Assembly (NCBI GenBank): GCA_030835925.1
Contig: JAURQW010000024.1
Span: forward strand, 1-51,161
Length of the DNA stretch: 51,161 nt
Direction: 5' to 3'
From: Gammaproteobacteria bacterium
Lineage (GTDB): Bacteria > Pseudomonadota > Gammaproteobacteria > GCA-002705445 > GCA-002716945
The notes beneath the pieces were generated by a model, which was not told where the DNA came from, searched no databases, and saw nothing but the letters and a program-made list of their open reading frames with translations. Both the position numbers and the translations under genes were made by a program. This document shows, piece by piece, positions 17,666-26,687 of the stretch (the stretch's first letter is position 1; every line of letters starts with the position of its first letter).

Positions 17666-19410
17666 ATACAATTTAATTTTTCTATTAGTTTCATTTTCTC
17701 CTTATTCGAGTCACAATTTATAATCTTCTTGCTAATTTTTGTTAGCATAGTTATATCTGAATTAATAATAATGTTTTTAATTTCCGGTATAGCGCTCGGA
17801 TGCATGCTAAACGATCTTAAGCCCAAACCAAGTAATAGTTTTGTGTAATTTGGATCACCAGCCATTTCACCACACAATGAAACTGGTATTTTATTTTTAG
17901 TACCTGCATTAATAATATTTTTTAAGAGTGATAAAACTGCAGAGTTAATTGGGTCATATAAATAATTTACTTCATCATCAACTCTATCTATGGCTAAAGT
18001 ATACTGAACTAAGTCATTAGTGCCTATTGAAAAAAAGTCTACATGTTTTGCGAACTTATTTGCTAGAACTGCGCATGATGGTATTTCAACCATTATCCCT
18101 ACATGAATATCTTCATCAAATTTTTTCCTCTCTTTAACCAACGATCTTTTAGCAGCAAGTATTAATTCTTTAGCCTTATGAATTTCTGATATTGTAGTTA
18201 TCATAGGTAACATAATTTTAACATTTCCTAAATTGCTAACTCTTAAAATAGCCTTGATTTGATTAATAAAGATATTATTATAATTTAGGCTATATCTTAT
18301 ACCTCTTAACCCTAAAGCAGGGTTTCTAACTATAGATCCAGTTTTAATATTTTCTGGCACTTCTTTATCAGCACCAATATCAAGTGTTCTAAAATAGACT
18401 GGAAGCTTACCCATATTTTTTACAATTTTCTTGTATGCTTCATATTGTTCTGTCTCTGATGGGAAATCATGTCGATCAACATATAGATATTCTGTTCTAA
18501 ATAATCCAATACCATCAGCTTTTTTATCTTTTATGATCTTCAATTCTTGGGGTAACTCTAAATTTGCCATTATTTCAACTCTTGTCTTATCGAGAGTTAC
18601 ATTACTTCTATTTAATATAGTTGAGAGATCTTTTTTGTTTTTTTCTTGCTTTTTTTTAAGCTGCATATAATGAGCTTTTATCTTGTCATCTGCATTGATT
18701 ATTACTATACCTTCTTCTCCATCCAGTATTATGTCATCACCATTCTTAATTATACTCAGAACATTTTTGACCCCAACAGTAGACGGCAATTCAAGACTTC
18801 TTGTTAATATAGAACTATGTGATGACCTGCCTCCAAATTCTGAGATGATCCCTAAGCTATTTGAGTCATAGGCTAATACTACATCAGAAGGACTTAAATC
18901 ATCTGTTACGATAATTAAATCTGTTAGACTTTTTTTTGAACTAGCGGCTGTTTCTTGTTTTAATTTAAGATTCTTTATTATCATTTTTACAACATGATTT
19001 ACATCATCTATCCTTTGTTTGATATAAGTATCATCTATATCATTAAAAGATTGTTTGATTGAAAGATACTCATTATGTATTGCCCATTCAGGGGAATTGA
19101 GTTTTTCGCTTATTCTGCTTTTGATATTATTAATAAAACTTTCATCTTTAACTAACATGATGTGTGTATCTAAAAATAGGTCTACATTATTTTTAATTGA
19201 AGGATTGATTTTTTCTTTGATAACTTCTATTTCTTTTATTGTTAAATCTATAGATTTATCTAGCATCTTTAGTTCTCTGGATACATGCTCTTTCTTTATA
19301 TATTTTTCTTTTATTATATTTTTTCCATGTTCTATTAAATAGCTTCTACCAATAGCGATACCTTTTGATACTGGCAAACCTTTTAATAGTATTGGAGTTT
19401 TACTCTTCAT
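17662..19410 (-). CDS. ptsI: PTS enzyme I (phosphoenolpyruvate-protein phosphotransferase)
   Basis: 582 residues, EI length; the GAF domain that marks the nitrogen-PTS form PtsP is absent. The phosphorylated His lies in GGRSSHSSILTRSLELP near residue 200. The PEP-binding barrel has ADGIGLFRTEYLY, GADKEVPENIK, FFSIGTNDLVQYTLAIDR and SLCGEMAGDP with the catalytic Cys. EI takes phosphate from PEP and passes it to HPr, encoded just upstream with an 11-bp overlap. No sugar permease (EIIB/C) is in the window, so the likely acceptors are the two EIIA proteins in the same operon, a regulatory PTS. Confidence 0.93.
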   Translation of the reverse strand: MKSKTPILLKGLPVSKGIAIGRSYLIEHGKNIIKEKYIKKEHVSRELKMLDKSIDLTIKEIEVIKEKINPSIKNNVDLFLDTHIMLVKDESFINNIKSRISEKLNSPEWAIHNEYLSIKQSFNDIDDTYIKQRIDDVNHVVKMIIKNLKLKQETAASSKKSLTDLIIVTDDLSPSDVVLAYDSNSLGIISEFGGRSSHSSILTRSLELPSTVGVKNVLSIIKNGDDIILDGEEGIVIINADDKIKAHYMQLKKKQEKNKKDLSTILNRSNVTLDKTRVEIMANLELPQELKIIKDKKADGIGLFRTEYLYVDRHDFPSETEQYEAYKKIVKNMGKLPVYFRTLDIGADKEVPENIKTGSIVRNPALGLRGIRYSLNYNNIFINQIKAILRVSNLGNVKIMLPMITTISEIHKAKELILAAKRSLVKERKKFDEDIHVGIMVEIPSCAVLANKFAKHVDFFSIGTNDLVQYTLAIDRVDDEVNYLYDPINSAVLSLLKNIINAGTKNKIPVSLCGEMAGDPNYTKLLLGLGLRSFSMHPSAIPEIKNIIINSDITMLTKISKKIINCDSNKEKMKLIEKLNCI

Positions 19411-19666
19411 AGAATTTATCCTTTATAAGAGATTCTAAATTTTTAATTGCTAAGTTTTCATCTTTGCCTGATGCAGTTATTTTAACTTCAGTTCCCTTTG
19501 GCGCAGATAACATTAATATTTTCATAATACTTTTTGCATCAGCACACTTATCACCTTTGTTAATCTCTATGATAGATTCATATTTATTTGTCAGAGTTAC
19601 AATTTTTGCAGCAGCTCTGGCATGCAGACCCAACTTGTTATTAATTACTATTTTCTTTACTTTCAT
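19400..19666 (-). CDS. ptsH: HPr phosphocarrier protein
   Basis: 88 residues. The phosphorylated His is in NKLGLHARAAAKIV (about residue 16), and DAKSIMKILMLSAPKGTE contains the Ser region that in some bacteria is phosphorylated by HPr kinase. No HprK is present here. Shuttles phosphate from EI to the EIIA proteins. Its start lies within the last 26 bp of the EIIA-Man gene and its end overlaps ptsI, so the three are translationally linked. It sits in the place of ptsO (NPr) of the classic rpoN cluster. Confidence 0.93.
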   Translation of the reverse strand: MKVKKIVINNKLGLHARAAAKIVTLTNKYESIIEINKGDKCADAKSIMKILMLSAPKGTEVKITASGKDENLAIKNLESLIKDKFYEE

Positions 19667-20051
19667 ATTCTATCTGCATTACTCCATCTTTACCGCCTTC
19701 AAGGGCTTTTTTTGTTATTTCTTTTAGGTTGAGTGAGGGATAATTAAATATATTTAATAACATGGATAAATTTACTCCTGAAATTACATTGACATTTTTC
19801 TTCTGTGAGAATTTTTTAGCAATGTTACTTGGAGTAGAGCCAAACATATCTGTTAAAATTAACACACCATCACCACTATCTAAAACTTTCACATATTGTT
19901 GGGCTAAGTTGATCAAATCTGTAGGTTGATCATAATGATCAATTGATAATAACTCTGTTCTGTAAGGAACAGATCCATATGTAGACTTTGCTGCCAGTAA
20001 TAGTTGAGCGCCTATATCATTATGAGTTAAAAGCAGTAACCCTATATTCAT
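19641..20051 (-). CDS. PTS EIIA component, mannose/fructose family
   Basis: 136 residues, a single EIIA-Man domain. The phosphorylated His is His10 in LLLLTHNDIGAQLL, and ILTDMFGSTPSNIAKKF is the family signature. There is no fused EIIB and no EIIC/EIID gene near. In other proteobacteria a lone EIIA-Man in the rapZ-ptsH-ptsI cluster acts as a regulator and not in transport; that role is inference here. The start overlaps the rapZ stop by ATGA. Confidence 0.9.
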   Translation of the reverse strand: MNIGLLLLTHNDIGAQLLLAAKSTYGSVPYRTELLSIDHYDQPTDLINLAQQYVKVLDSGDGVLILTDMFGSTPSNIAKKFSQKKNVNVISGVNLSMLLNIFNYPSLNLKEITKKALEGGKDGVMQIEYESKENSN

Positions 20052-20929
20052 TTTATATCTCTATGCTTCACTAGAATAGTATATTTCTTTCTTAACTCTT
20101 TGGATACATTTTCTGTAATATATACTGATCTATGCTGTCCTCCAGTGCATCCTATAGATATAGTTAGGTAGTTACGGTCACTTTTAAGAAATTTTGGGAT
20201 CCATTTGTTTAAGAATTTCACAATATTAGTTATCAATTCTAGTGATGCAGGGTCTTTTTTGATAAATGACTTTACCTGATTGTCTTTGCCAGACAGAGCT
20301 CTCAAACTTTTGTCCCAAAATGGGTTTGCAAGACATCTCACATCAAATACAAAATCGCTGTCATTAGGAATATTATTCTTATATCCAAAAGATTGAAGTT
20401 GAATGAGCATATCTTCTTTTTTTTGCGAATGCGAGAATCTCATATTTATTTGTCTTTTTAGATCTAGTGGTAGCAGATCATCGGTATCTATGATTAGGTT
20501 AGAATTCTCTTTTAACACTTGCATAATTTCCATCTCTTTAGAAATTGCTTCTTTAAGACTGATTTTATTTTTCGCGAGAGGATGGAGTCGTCTTGTTGCA
20601 TTAAACCTTGATAATAGTATCTTGATTGAGGAATGTAAAAAAATTGTATTTGTTTTAATATTTAAATCAGCTATTTTGTTGTATAAATTATCAACAGACT
20701 TTTTGAAACTCTTGTCTAATTTGATAGATCTTATATCGATACTTATAGCAACTTTATGATAAGACTTTTCTGTTGGATCATTCATTCTTTCAAGAATAGT
20801 TATAATCATTTTTGGAGATAAATTGTCAATACAAAAATATCCTTGATCTTCAAGAGCATGAAGAGCTATTGTTTTGCCTGATCCAGATAAACCAGTAATG
20901 ATTATTAGTTTAGATTGAGGCCTGTTCAT
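20048..20929 (-). CDS. rapZ: RNase adapter protein / nucleotide-binding RapZ
   Basis: 293 residues. Walker A GLSGSGKTIALHALEDQG is followed by YFCIDNLSP, the RapZ/YvcJ signature, and the C-terminal domain carries SIGCTGGQHRSVYITENV. In E. coli RapZ senses glucosamine-6-phosphate and directs RNase E to the small RNA GlmZ. Whether that sRNA circuit exists here is unknown. The gene follows ptsN by 13 bp and precedes the EIIA-Man gene with a 4-bp overlap, keeping the rpoN-ptsN-rapZ order. Confidence 0.93.
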   Translation of the reverse strand: MNRPQSKLIIITGLSGSGKTIALHALEDQGYFCIDNLSPKMIITILERMNDPTEKSYHKVAISIDIRSIKLDKSFKKSVDNLYNKIADLNIKTNTIFLHSSIKILLSRFNATRRLHPLAKNKISLKEAISKEMEIMQVLKENSNLIIDTDDLLPLDLKRQINMRFSHSQKKEDMLIQLQSFGYKNNIPNDSDFVFDVRCLANPFWDKSLRALSGKDNQVKSFIKKDPASLELITNIVKFLNKWIPKFLKSDRNYLTISIGCTGGQHRSVYITENVSKELRKKYTILVKHRDIK

Positions 20930-20942
20930 AAATTTATTTTAA

Positions 20943-21392
20943 TTAGTGACTATTAATAATCATCATAACATCGCTTGCAGTATTTGCTGTGCGTATTTTT
21001 TCTCGTAATACTTGATTATCTAATAGAGATGCTATATTCGATAACAACTCTACATGCATTTTATTATTATCATTTGGAACAAATAACGATATTATAATAT
21101 CAACTTTATTGCCATCTATTGAATTGAAGTCTATAGCTTCCGTTAATTTCAATATTATAATCTTGGCATTTTGGATACCCTCAATCCTAGCATGGGGTAT
21201 TGCAATGCCATTTCCAAATGCCGTTGTACCTAACTTTTCTCTCTCATATAACTTTTGAAATATCTCGTCTTTATTTGTTGATGTTAGTTCAGCCATTTTA
21301 TTACTTATAACTTCTAGGGTGTTTTTTTGACTCTTTGAATCACAATCCATTATTATAGACTCTTCAGTTAAAAAATTTGTTATTTCGCTCAT
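20943..21392 (-). CDS. ptsN: Nitrogen regulatory EIIA (PtsN)
   Basis: 149 residues of the EIIA-Ntr/fructose type. The active His is in GNGIAIPHARIEG near residue 67. EIIA-Ntr phosphorylation state controls potassium uptake and other functions in enterics by protein contacts. Its phosphate donor here should be HPr/EI of the same operon. It starts two bases after rpoN; the hpf (ribosome hibernation) gene usually found between rpoN and ptsN is missing. Confidence 0.93.
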   Translation of the reverse strand: MSEITNFLTEESIIMDCDSKSQKNTLEVISNKMAELTSTNKDEIFQKLYEREKLGTTAFGNGIAIPHARIEGIQNAKIIILKLTEAIDFNSIDGNKVDIIISLFVPNDNNKMHVELLSNIASLLDNQVLREKIRTANTASDVMMIINSH

Positions 21393-21394
21393 GT

Positions 21395-22744
21395 TTATTT
21401 TATCTTCCTGTTTTTTGATGTTGGTATTAATAATGTTTCTCTATACTTTGCTACTGTACGTCTTGCAACTTTAATTCCATTTTCATTAAAGTTTTTTGAT
21501 ATATCTGAGTCACTCAAAGGCTTATTTTTATCCTCATTTGCAATAATTTTTGTTATCATTGATTTGATTGCTGTTGAGGATATCATTTTTCCATGATCTG
21601 TACTAATTTCTGATGAAAAAAAGTATTTCATTTCATAAACACCTCTATGTGTTTGAACATATTTATTATTTGTACATCTAGAAACTGTTGATTCATGCAT
21701 ATTGATTTCTACTGCTATGTCTTTTAACGATAATGGCTTCATTGCAATTTCACCTTGATTAAGAAAATCTTTCTGTTTATGAAATATTGCTCTTGCCACC
21801 TTAAGGATAGTGATATTTCTATTATTTAGTGCTTTTAAAAAGAAATTTGCATCTTGCAAATTATTTTTTACATATTCTTGATCAGATTTACTCTTAATTT
21901 TTTCCATCAATTCTTTGTATGCTTTATTGATTCTTATTTTAGGGTTTATTGAGGGATTTAATTCTACCACCCATTTAGAATCTCTTTTCACTATAATAAT
22001 ATCTGGTGTTATGTGTTCATGATGCAATATATCAGAAATAATATTTCCTGGTCTTGGATTAAGTGATTTTATGATATCTTGAGCATTATTCTCTCTCTCA
22101 AATTCTGAAATAAAAGCATCAAAATTTAGCATGGTCGGTTTAATATCATCTTCTAGTTTTTCAATCATATGTTTAGCAGAATCGAAGTTTTTGTGATCTT
22201 GATGATAATATTCAAGTTGTATTAATAGGCAGTCTTTTAACGAGGTCGCGCCAACACCTATTGGGTCAAGATGTTGAATTTTATGAAGAACCGCAAATAT
22301 CTCTTGAAAGGTAGTTTCTAAATTTCGTTTCAACAGTATAAATAGATCTTCAATAGTTTCTGTCAAGAACCCATCATCATTGATATAATCTATAATATTA
22401 TATGCAATGAACTGATCTTGTTGTGACATAGATGATAAATTTATTTGCCACATTAAATATTCCTGAAGCGATTGATGTGATGCAGGAAGTTGTTCATAGG
22501 CATCTTGAGCTACATCTCCAGTAGAAGTAGGGTAACTTAAAGACAATATTGGGCCTTCAGATGAGACCTCAACATGCTCAGATGAATTTTCATTCTCAAG
22601 AAATGGATTTTCAAGGATCTTATCTTCTATTTCTTTTTGTAAATCAATTGAATTTAGCTGTAACAATTTTATCGCAAGTTGAATTTGTTGCGTCATTGCT
22701 AATTTATTATTAATTGATAAGCTTTGCTTTGTCTTAAGACTCAT
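21395..22744 (-). CDS. rpoN: RNA polymerase sigma-54 factor
   Basis: 449 residues. Region I is Gln/Leu-rich (MTQQIQLAIKLLQLNSIDLQ), followed by an acidic region II. The core-binding domain lies around residues 90-260 (LNPRPGNIISD). The DNA-binding region has MHESTVSRCTNNKYVQT (HTH), and the RpoN box is ARRTVAKYRE, recognising the -24 element. Sigma-54 needs an AAA+ enhancer-binding protein, none of which is in this window. The start overlaps the lptB stop by ATGA. Confidence 0.95.
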   Translation of the reverse strand: MSLKTKQSLSINNKLAMTQQIQLAIKLLQLNSIDLQKEIEDKILENPFLENENSSEHVEVSSEGPILSLSYPTSTGDVAQDAYEQLPASHQSLQEYLMWQINLSSMSQQDQFIAYNIIDYINDDGFLTETIEDLFILLKRNLETTFQEIFAVLHKIQHLDPIGVGATSLKDCLLIQLEYYHQDHKNFDSAKHMIEKLEDDIKPTMLNFDAFISEFERENNAQDIIKSLNPRPGNIISDILHHEHITPDIIIVKRDSKWVVELNPSINPKIRINKAYKELMEKIKSKSDQEYVKNNLQDANFFLKALNNRNITILKVARAIFHKQKDFLNQGEIAMKPLSLKDIAVEINMHESTVSRCTNNKYVQTHRGVYEMKYFFSSEISTDHGKMISSTAIKSMITKIIANEDKNKPLSDSDISKNFNENGIKVARRTVAKYRETLLIPTSKNRKIK

Positions 22745-23463
22745 AATTTGAAGCTATCGCCCAAGTATACGCTTTGAACAATTTTATCTTTGACAATTTC
22801 AGATGGTTTCCCATGTGCTATGACTTTTCCATCACTAATGATATATGATTCATCGCATACTTTTAATGTCTCTCTAACATTATGATCTGTAATTAGCACG
22901 CCTATGTCTACATTTATTAAATCTTTTATGATCTTTTGTATTTCAATAATTGAAATTGGATCTATTCCAGCAAATGGCTCATCTAGTAGTAGGAACTTTG
23001 GCTCAATAGCTAAAGCCCTTGCTATTTCTACCCGCCTTCTTTCTCCTCCTGATAAGCTAGCTCCATTACTATCGAGTATATTTTCTATCTGCAATGTTGA
23101 TACTAGTGAATCTAGTTTTATTTGTCTTTGTTTTAAAGAGAGATGTTTCCTGGTTTCAAGGATTGCCATAATATTATCTCTAACATTTAAGTTTCTAAAT
23201 ATAGAAGGTTCTTGCGGCAAATAACTTATACCCAGGTTAGATCTCAAGTGCATTGGAAGGTTTGTAATATCAGTATCATTTATCTTAATTAGACCGCTAT
23301 TACATTTTATTAGACCCACGAGCATATAAAACGTTGTTGTCTTTCCAGCCCCATTTGGACCCAACAGACCAACGACCTTTTTAGCATGAAGATTTATGCT
23401 TACTTTATCAACAACTTTTTTGTCATTATATTTTTTAACAAGATCCGTACAGTTCAGGTGCAT
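22741..23463 (-). CDS. lptB: LPS export ABC transporter ATPase LptB
   Basis: 240 residues. Walker A is GLLGPNGAGKTTTFYMLVG, the Q-loop YLPQEPSIFRNL, the signature LSGGERRRVEIARALA and Walker B KFLLLDEPFAGIDP, followed by VLITDHNVRETL. LptB powers the LptB2FG complex that extracts LPS from the inner membrane. LptF and LptG are elsewhere. The start shares one base with the lptC stop (TAATG), so translation is coupled. Confidence 0.95.
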   Translation of the reverse strand: MHLNCTDLVKKYNDKKVVDKVSINLHAKKVVGLLGPNGAGKTTTFYMLVGLIKCNSGLIKINDTDITNLPMHLRSNLGISYLPQEPSIFRNLNVRDNIMAILETRKHLSLKQRQIKLDSLVSTLQIENILDSNGASLSGGERRRVEIARALAIEPKFLLLDEPFAGIDPISIIEIQKIIKDLINVDIGVLITDHNVRETLKVCDESYIISDGKVIAHGKPSEIVKDKIVQSVYLGDSFKL

Positions 23464-24203
23464 TATTTAACCTTTTTAGTTTTTAAGATAGTCTTAACTC
23501 TATTTTGTATTTGTATCTTATCATTTTGGCCTTCTTTTTTAAGCAAAACCCATGTTTTTTTATTAAGATCATACAGCATCGTTTCGCCCTCTAATTCTTC
23601 AGCACGATCATCAGTATTTGATATCCTCTTTGCATTAGAGAGTATTCTAATTTTCCCCGTCTTCATATTCGCTATTACTCCATTACCAGAGGTTTTAGAA
23701 TTCGGAGTAGTTATTGTTGCAAATTCGCTTGTTTCTATAATTTCTTGATTAGGGTATATGATAGCTTTTGACGTTATTATATTAACTTCATTGACTTTAT
23801 TGTTATCATATTTATTAAATATTACATTATCTTTTAAGTATATTGTTTTAAAAAGAGAGTCAGGATCAAGCGCATGGTCTGCTTGGATTATCCAAAAAGA
23901 TTTTTCAGATGATCTTATATTCATAAATGGCATTATGACCTCTGATCTTAAACTATTTGGAAACTTTTCAAGCTTATCTCCAGAAAGTGTCCATGCTAAT
24001 TGTCCATTAACATCTGTTTCAGACATTTCAAAATCATTTAAGAAATGATTAGAAACACTAGAGTCTTTATTAAGCGAATTATAATTTAATGCTTCTGATA
24101 AAATATTATTAATCAACAAAAAGAACGATAACACTATTATAGTTATTAGAATAGTTTTCCTAGAAAATTTTAAAAGGAAATTATTTATTAGATTTTTTAT
24201 CAT
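23463..24203 (-). CDS. lptC: LPS export protein LptC with an LptA-like C-terminal tail
   Basis: 246 residues from ATG 24203 (a TTG at 24218 would add five). An N-terminal membrane anchor (TILITIIVLSFFLLINNIL) leads into an OstA-like periplasmic domain: WIIQADHALDPDS, IYLKDNVIF and IITSKAIIYP match LptC, whose family is usually about 190 residues. The extra ~50 residues (AEELEGETMLYDLNKKTWVL, then QNRVKTIL) resemble LptA (its VEGHASQMHYELAKDFVVL and GKRVTTVL regions). The separate lptA gene that normally lies between lptC and lptB is absent. This is either a shortened LptC-LptA fusion or an extended LptC. It overlaps kdsC by 23 bp. Confidence 0.8.
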   Translation of the reverse strand: MIKNLINNFLLKFSRKTILITIIVLSFFLLINNILSEALNYNSLNKDSSVSNHFLNDFEMSETDVNGQLAWTLSGDKLEKFPNSLRSEVIMPFMNIRSSEKSFWIIQADHALDPDSLFKTIYLKDNVIFNKYDNNKVNEVNIITSKAIIYPNQEIIETSEFATITTPNSKTSGNGVIANMKTGKIRILSNAKRISNTDDRAEELEGETMLYDLNKKTWVLLKKEGQNDKIQIQNRVKTILKTKKVK

Positions 24204-24729
24204 TTTTTGCGAGTACAATCAAATCACAAACATCTCTAACAGCACCAAAACCACCATATCTTGGTGTAATCCAATCTGAGTAATCAGTCAATTTATTATA
24301 GTTTGCATTAGGCACTGTAATTGATAATCCAGCCTTTTCCATTAATTCAATATCCACTATATCATCTCCAACAAAGCAGACTTGATCTAGATTATACTTC
24401 TTTGAAAATCTTTCCTTAAAATCTCCTAATTTATCCCTTGAACCTTGTATAACTTCTGTAAACTTAAGATCTTTAGCTCTGTATTCTACTGCTTTTGAAT
24501 ATCTGCCACTTATTATTGCTAATTCAACATCTAGGTTTCTAACTAACATCAGACCATGGCCATCTTGCGCAAAAAACCTTTTGGATTCAGCGCCATTTTC
24601 ATCTAGTATAATGCCACCATCAGTTAATACCCCGTCTACATCTAGTACAAGTAATTGAATATTTTTAGCTTTTTCAATTATTTTTTGATCAATAGAGTTC
24701 ATTTGTTCATAATATTTAGTATAGTTCAT
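24181..24729 (-). CDS. kdsC: 3-deoxy-D-manno-octulosonate 8-phosphate phosphatase
   Basis: 182 residues of the C0-type HAD family. The nucleophile motif is LLVLDVDGVLTDGGI near residue 30, with GHGLMLVRNLDVELAIISG, and VCFVGDDIVDIELMEKAGL is the metal-binding motif. It removes phosphate from Kdo-8-P to give Kdo for the LPS inner core. Its start shares a base with the kdsD stop, and its end overlaps lptC. Confidence 0.95.
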   Translation of the reverse strand: MNYTKYYEQMNSIDQKIIEKAKNIQLLVLDVDGVLTDGGIILDENGAESKRFFAQDGHGLMLVRNLDVELAIISGRYSKAVEYRAKDLKFTEVIQGSRDKLGDFKERFSKKYNLDQVCFVGDDIVDIELMEKAGLSITVPNANYNKLTDYSDWITPRYGGFGAVRDVCDLIVLAKNDKKSNK

Positions 24730-25697
24730 TATTCAATTCCATTTCTAAGAAGTTCATTAAGAGTTAGCAAGCCAACTACAGTTTTATCATGATTAATAAC
24801 TACTAAAGAAGTTATTTCATTTTTTTCCATTATACTTAATGCTTCAACTGCCATGGTATCTATTGACACCACCAAGGGTTTCTTGGTCATTACTTTATAT
24901 AAGCTTAATGCTGAAATATTTTTATGCTTTTTTAGTACTCTTCTTAGATCGCCATCAGTAAATATTCCTTTGAGTTGTTTTGAAGAATTCAATATTATGA
25001 CAATACCATAATTATATCTCGTAACTACATCAATGGCTTTCATCAAAGGTAGATCCTTATAAACATAAGGTAATTTCTTAGTAAACATTATATCTTCCGA
25101 CTTACGAAGGAGTCTTTTACCTAAACTTCCTTGAGGATGTGATTTCGCAAAGTCTTTAGACGTGAAACCTCTACACTCTAAAAGAGTAATTGCGAGTGCA
25201 TCTGACATCGCTATAGCAGATATAACGCTAGATGTAGGAGCTAAATCTAGAGGACATGCCTCAGATTTGACACCAGAATCTATTATCACATTCGTGTTTT
25301 TAGAAAGCGTCGATCTTTTATTTCCCGTTATGGTAATTAGCGGAATTTTTAGAATCTTGAATAAGGGCAACAAAAGCAACAGTTCTTTTGTTTCACCAGA
25401 ATTTGAGTAAAATATAACAACATCAGATTTCTCAACCAAACCCATATCACCATGCAAAGCTTCTGCCGCATGTAGAAATATCGAAGGACTGCCTGTGCTT
25501 GAAAAAGTTGCAGATGCTTTTTTAGCAACATGGCCAGATTTTCCGAGACCAATTGTAATTATTTTACCTTTACAGGCCAACAAAAGATCACATGCTTTTT
25601 CAAAGTTGCGATCAATCTTTTTTGTTAGTTGATTTAATGCCTGAGCCTCTTTTTTAATTGTTTTTTTGGCAATAGATGCTTTGTCGATATTTCTCAT
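24729..25697 (-). CDS. kdsD: Arabinose-5-phosphate isomerase
   Basis: 322 residues: a SIS domain (KIITIGLGKSGHVAKKASATFSSTG-type block split here as GLGKSGHVAKKASATF; FLHAAEALHGDMGLV; YSNSGETKELL) followed by two CBS domains from about residue 205 to the end (IFTDGDLRRVLKK). It converts ribulose-5-P to arabinose-5-P, the first step to Kdo. The adjacent kdsC supports KdsD over other KpsF-like enzymes. The start overlaps the yrbG stop by ATGA. Confidence 0.95.
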   Translation of the reverse strand: MRNIDKASIAKKTIKKEAQALNQLTKKIDRNFEKACDLLLACKGKIITIGLGKSGHVAKKASATFSSTGSPSIFLHAAEALHGDMGLVEKSDVVIFYSNSGETKELLLLLPLFKILKIPLITITGNKRSTLSKNTNVIIDSGVKSEACPLDLAPTSSVISAIAMSDALAITLLECRGFTSKDFAKSHPQGSLGKRLLRKSEDIMFTKKLPYVYKDLPLMKAIDVVTRYNYGIVIILNSSKQLKGIFTDGDLRRVLKKHKNISALSLYKVMTKKPLVVSIDTMAVEALSIMEKNEITSLVVINHDKTVVGLLTLNELLRNGIE

Positions 25698-26667
25698 AAA
25701 CTTATGCCATACAAACTAATTTGATACATTGTGAATAATCCAAGTAATAGTGTACATAAAATCTTACTAAATAAATAATTATGGTTTTTTATTATAATAT
25801 AAAAGCACACCATTGTAATTAGGATCATAATTATATCTCGTAATAAATCTGTAATATATAGTGGTTTAGGGAGCTCTAATGCAAATAAACCAGCTAGACT
25901 TATCACTATAGCAAAATTAAATATATTAGATCCAAGGATATTACCAATTATAAAATCAACATTTTTCTTTCTAGCAGACTCAATGCTTGATGCTAATTCA
26001 GGAATACTTGAACCTATCGCAGTAATTGAAAGCCCTATTACATAATTTGATATGCCATAATGTTTAGCAACTATAATACTACTATTTAATAATAACTCAG
26101 TCCCAACCAAAAGAGTCAGTAATCCAAATATCAGGTTTGCGAATACCCTCGCATTACTTTTTAAGTCTTCTGAGTTTACTTTCTTATAATTTTTTGAATC
26201 TTGATAGACGAATTTCTTATATAAAAATACAAGGATAAAAAAAGAAATTATTAAAAGTATAGAATCATTAACTGAGATCGTGCCATCTTTAAGTATTAAA
26301 AATACTAGTATAGAAATTATTATCAGAATAAACATGAAACCATATGTTTCTCGATCAATAAATCTGTTAACAGGTAATATATCTTTTTTAAGAAACAAAT
26401 AACTAATAGCAAATACAAACGCGATATTTGAATATTTGATCCTAATGCATTACCAATAGCTATATTAGATTCACCATCGAGACTGGATATGATTGAGATG
26501 AATATTTCAGGAGAAGATGTAGCTAAGCCAATAAAAATAAAACTAGATAAAAAATAAGAGATATTATATTTTTTTGAGATATTCTCGGTAGATGCAACAA
26601 GCACATTCGCTCCATAGCTGACCAATGCGAGACCTAAGACAAATAATAAAAAAACTGTGATTGTCAT
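25694..26667 (-). pseudogene. yrbG: YrbG-like calcium/sodium antiporter, interrupted by a one-base deletion
   Basis: The first frame (26667 to 26323) reads through alpha-repeat 1 (FIFIGLATSSPEIFISI, GNALGSNI) and then turns into unrelated sequence. The second frame continues with NIAFVFAISYLFLKKDILP and ends with alpha-repeat 2 (SITAIGSSIPELASS, GNILGSNIFNF). The join lies at 26429-26430, where two bases stand in place of an expected Ala codon, so one base is missing. Restored, the protein would be about 324 residues with ten helices, the normal YrbG size. The rest of both halves looks intact, so this may be a recent mutation or a sequence error. It leads into kdsD with an ATGA overlap, as in E. 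coli. Confidence 0.88.
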
Positions 26668-26687
26668 AAGGAAACTTATGTTAAAGC

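Noticed and set aside
26323-26667. Programmed frameshift in yrbG
   Set aside because: No slippery heptamer or downstream structure is seen at 26429; a deletion or sequence error is simpler.
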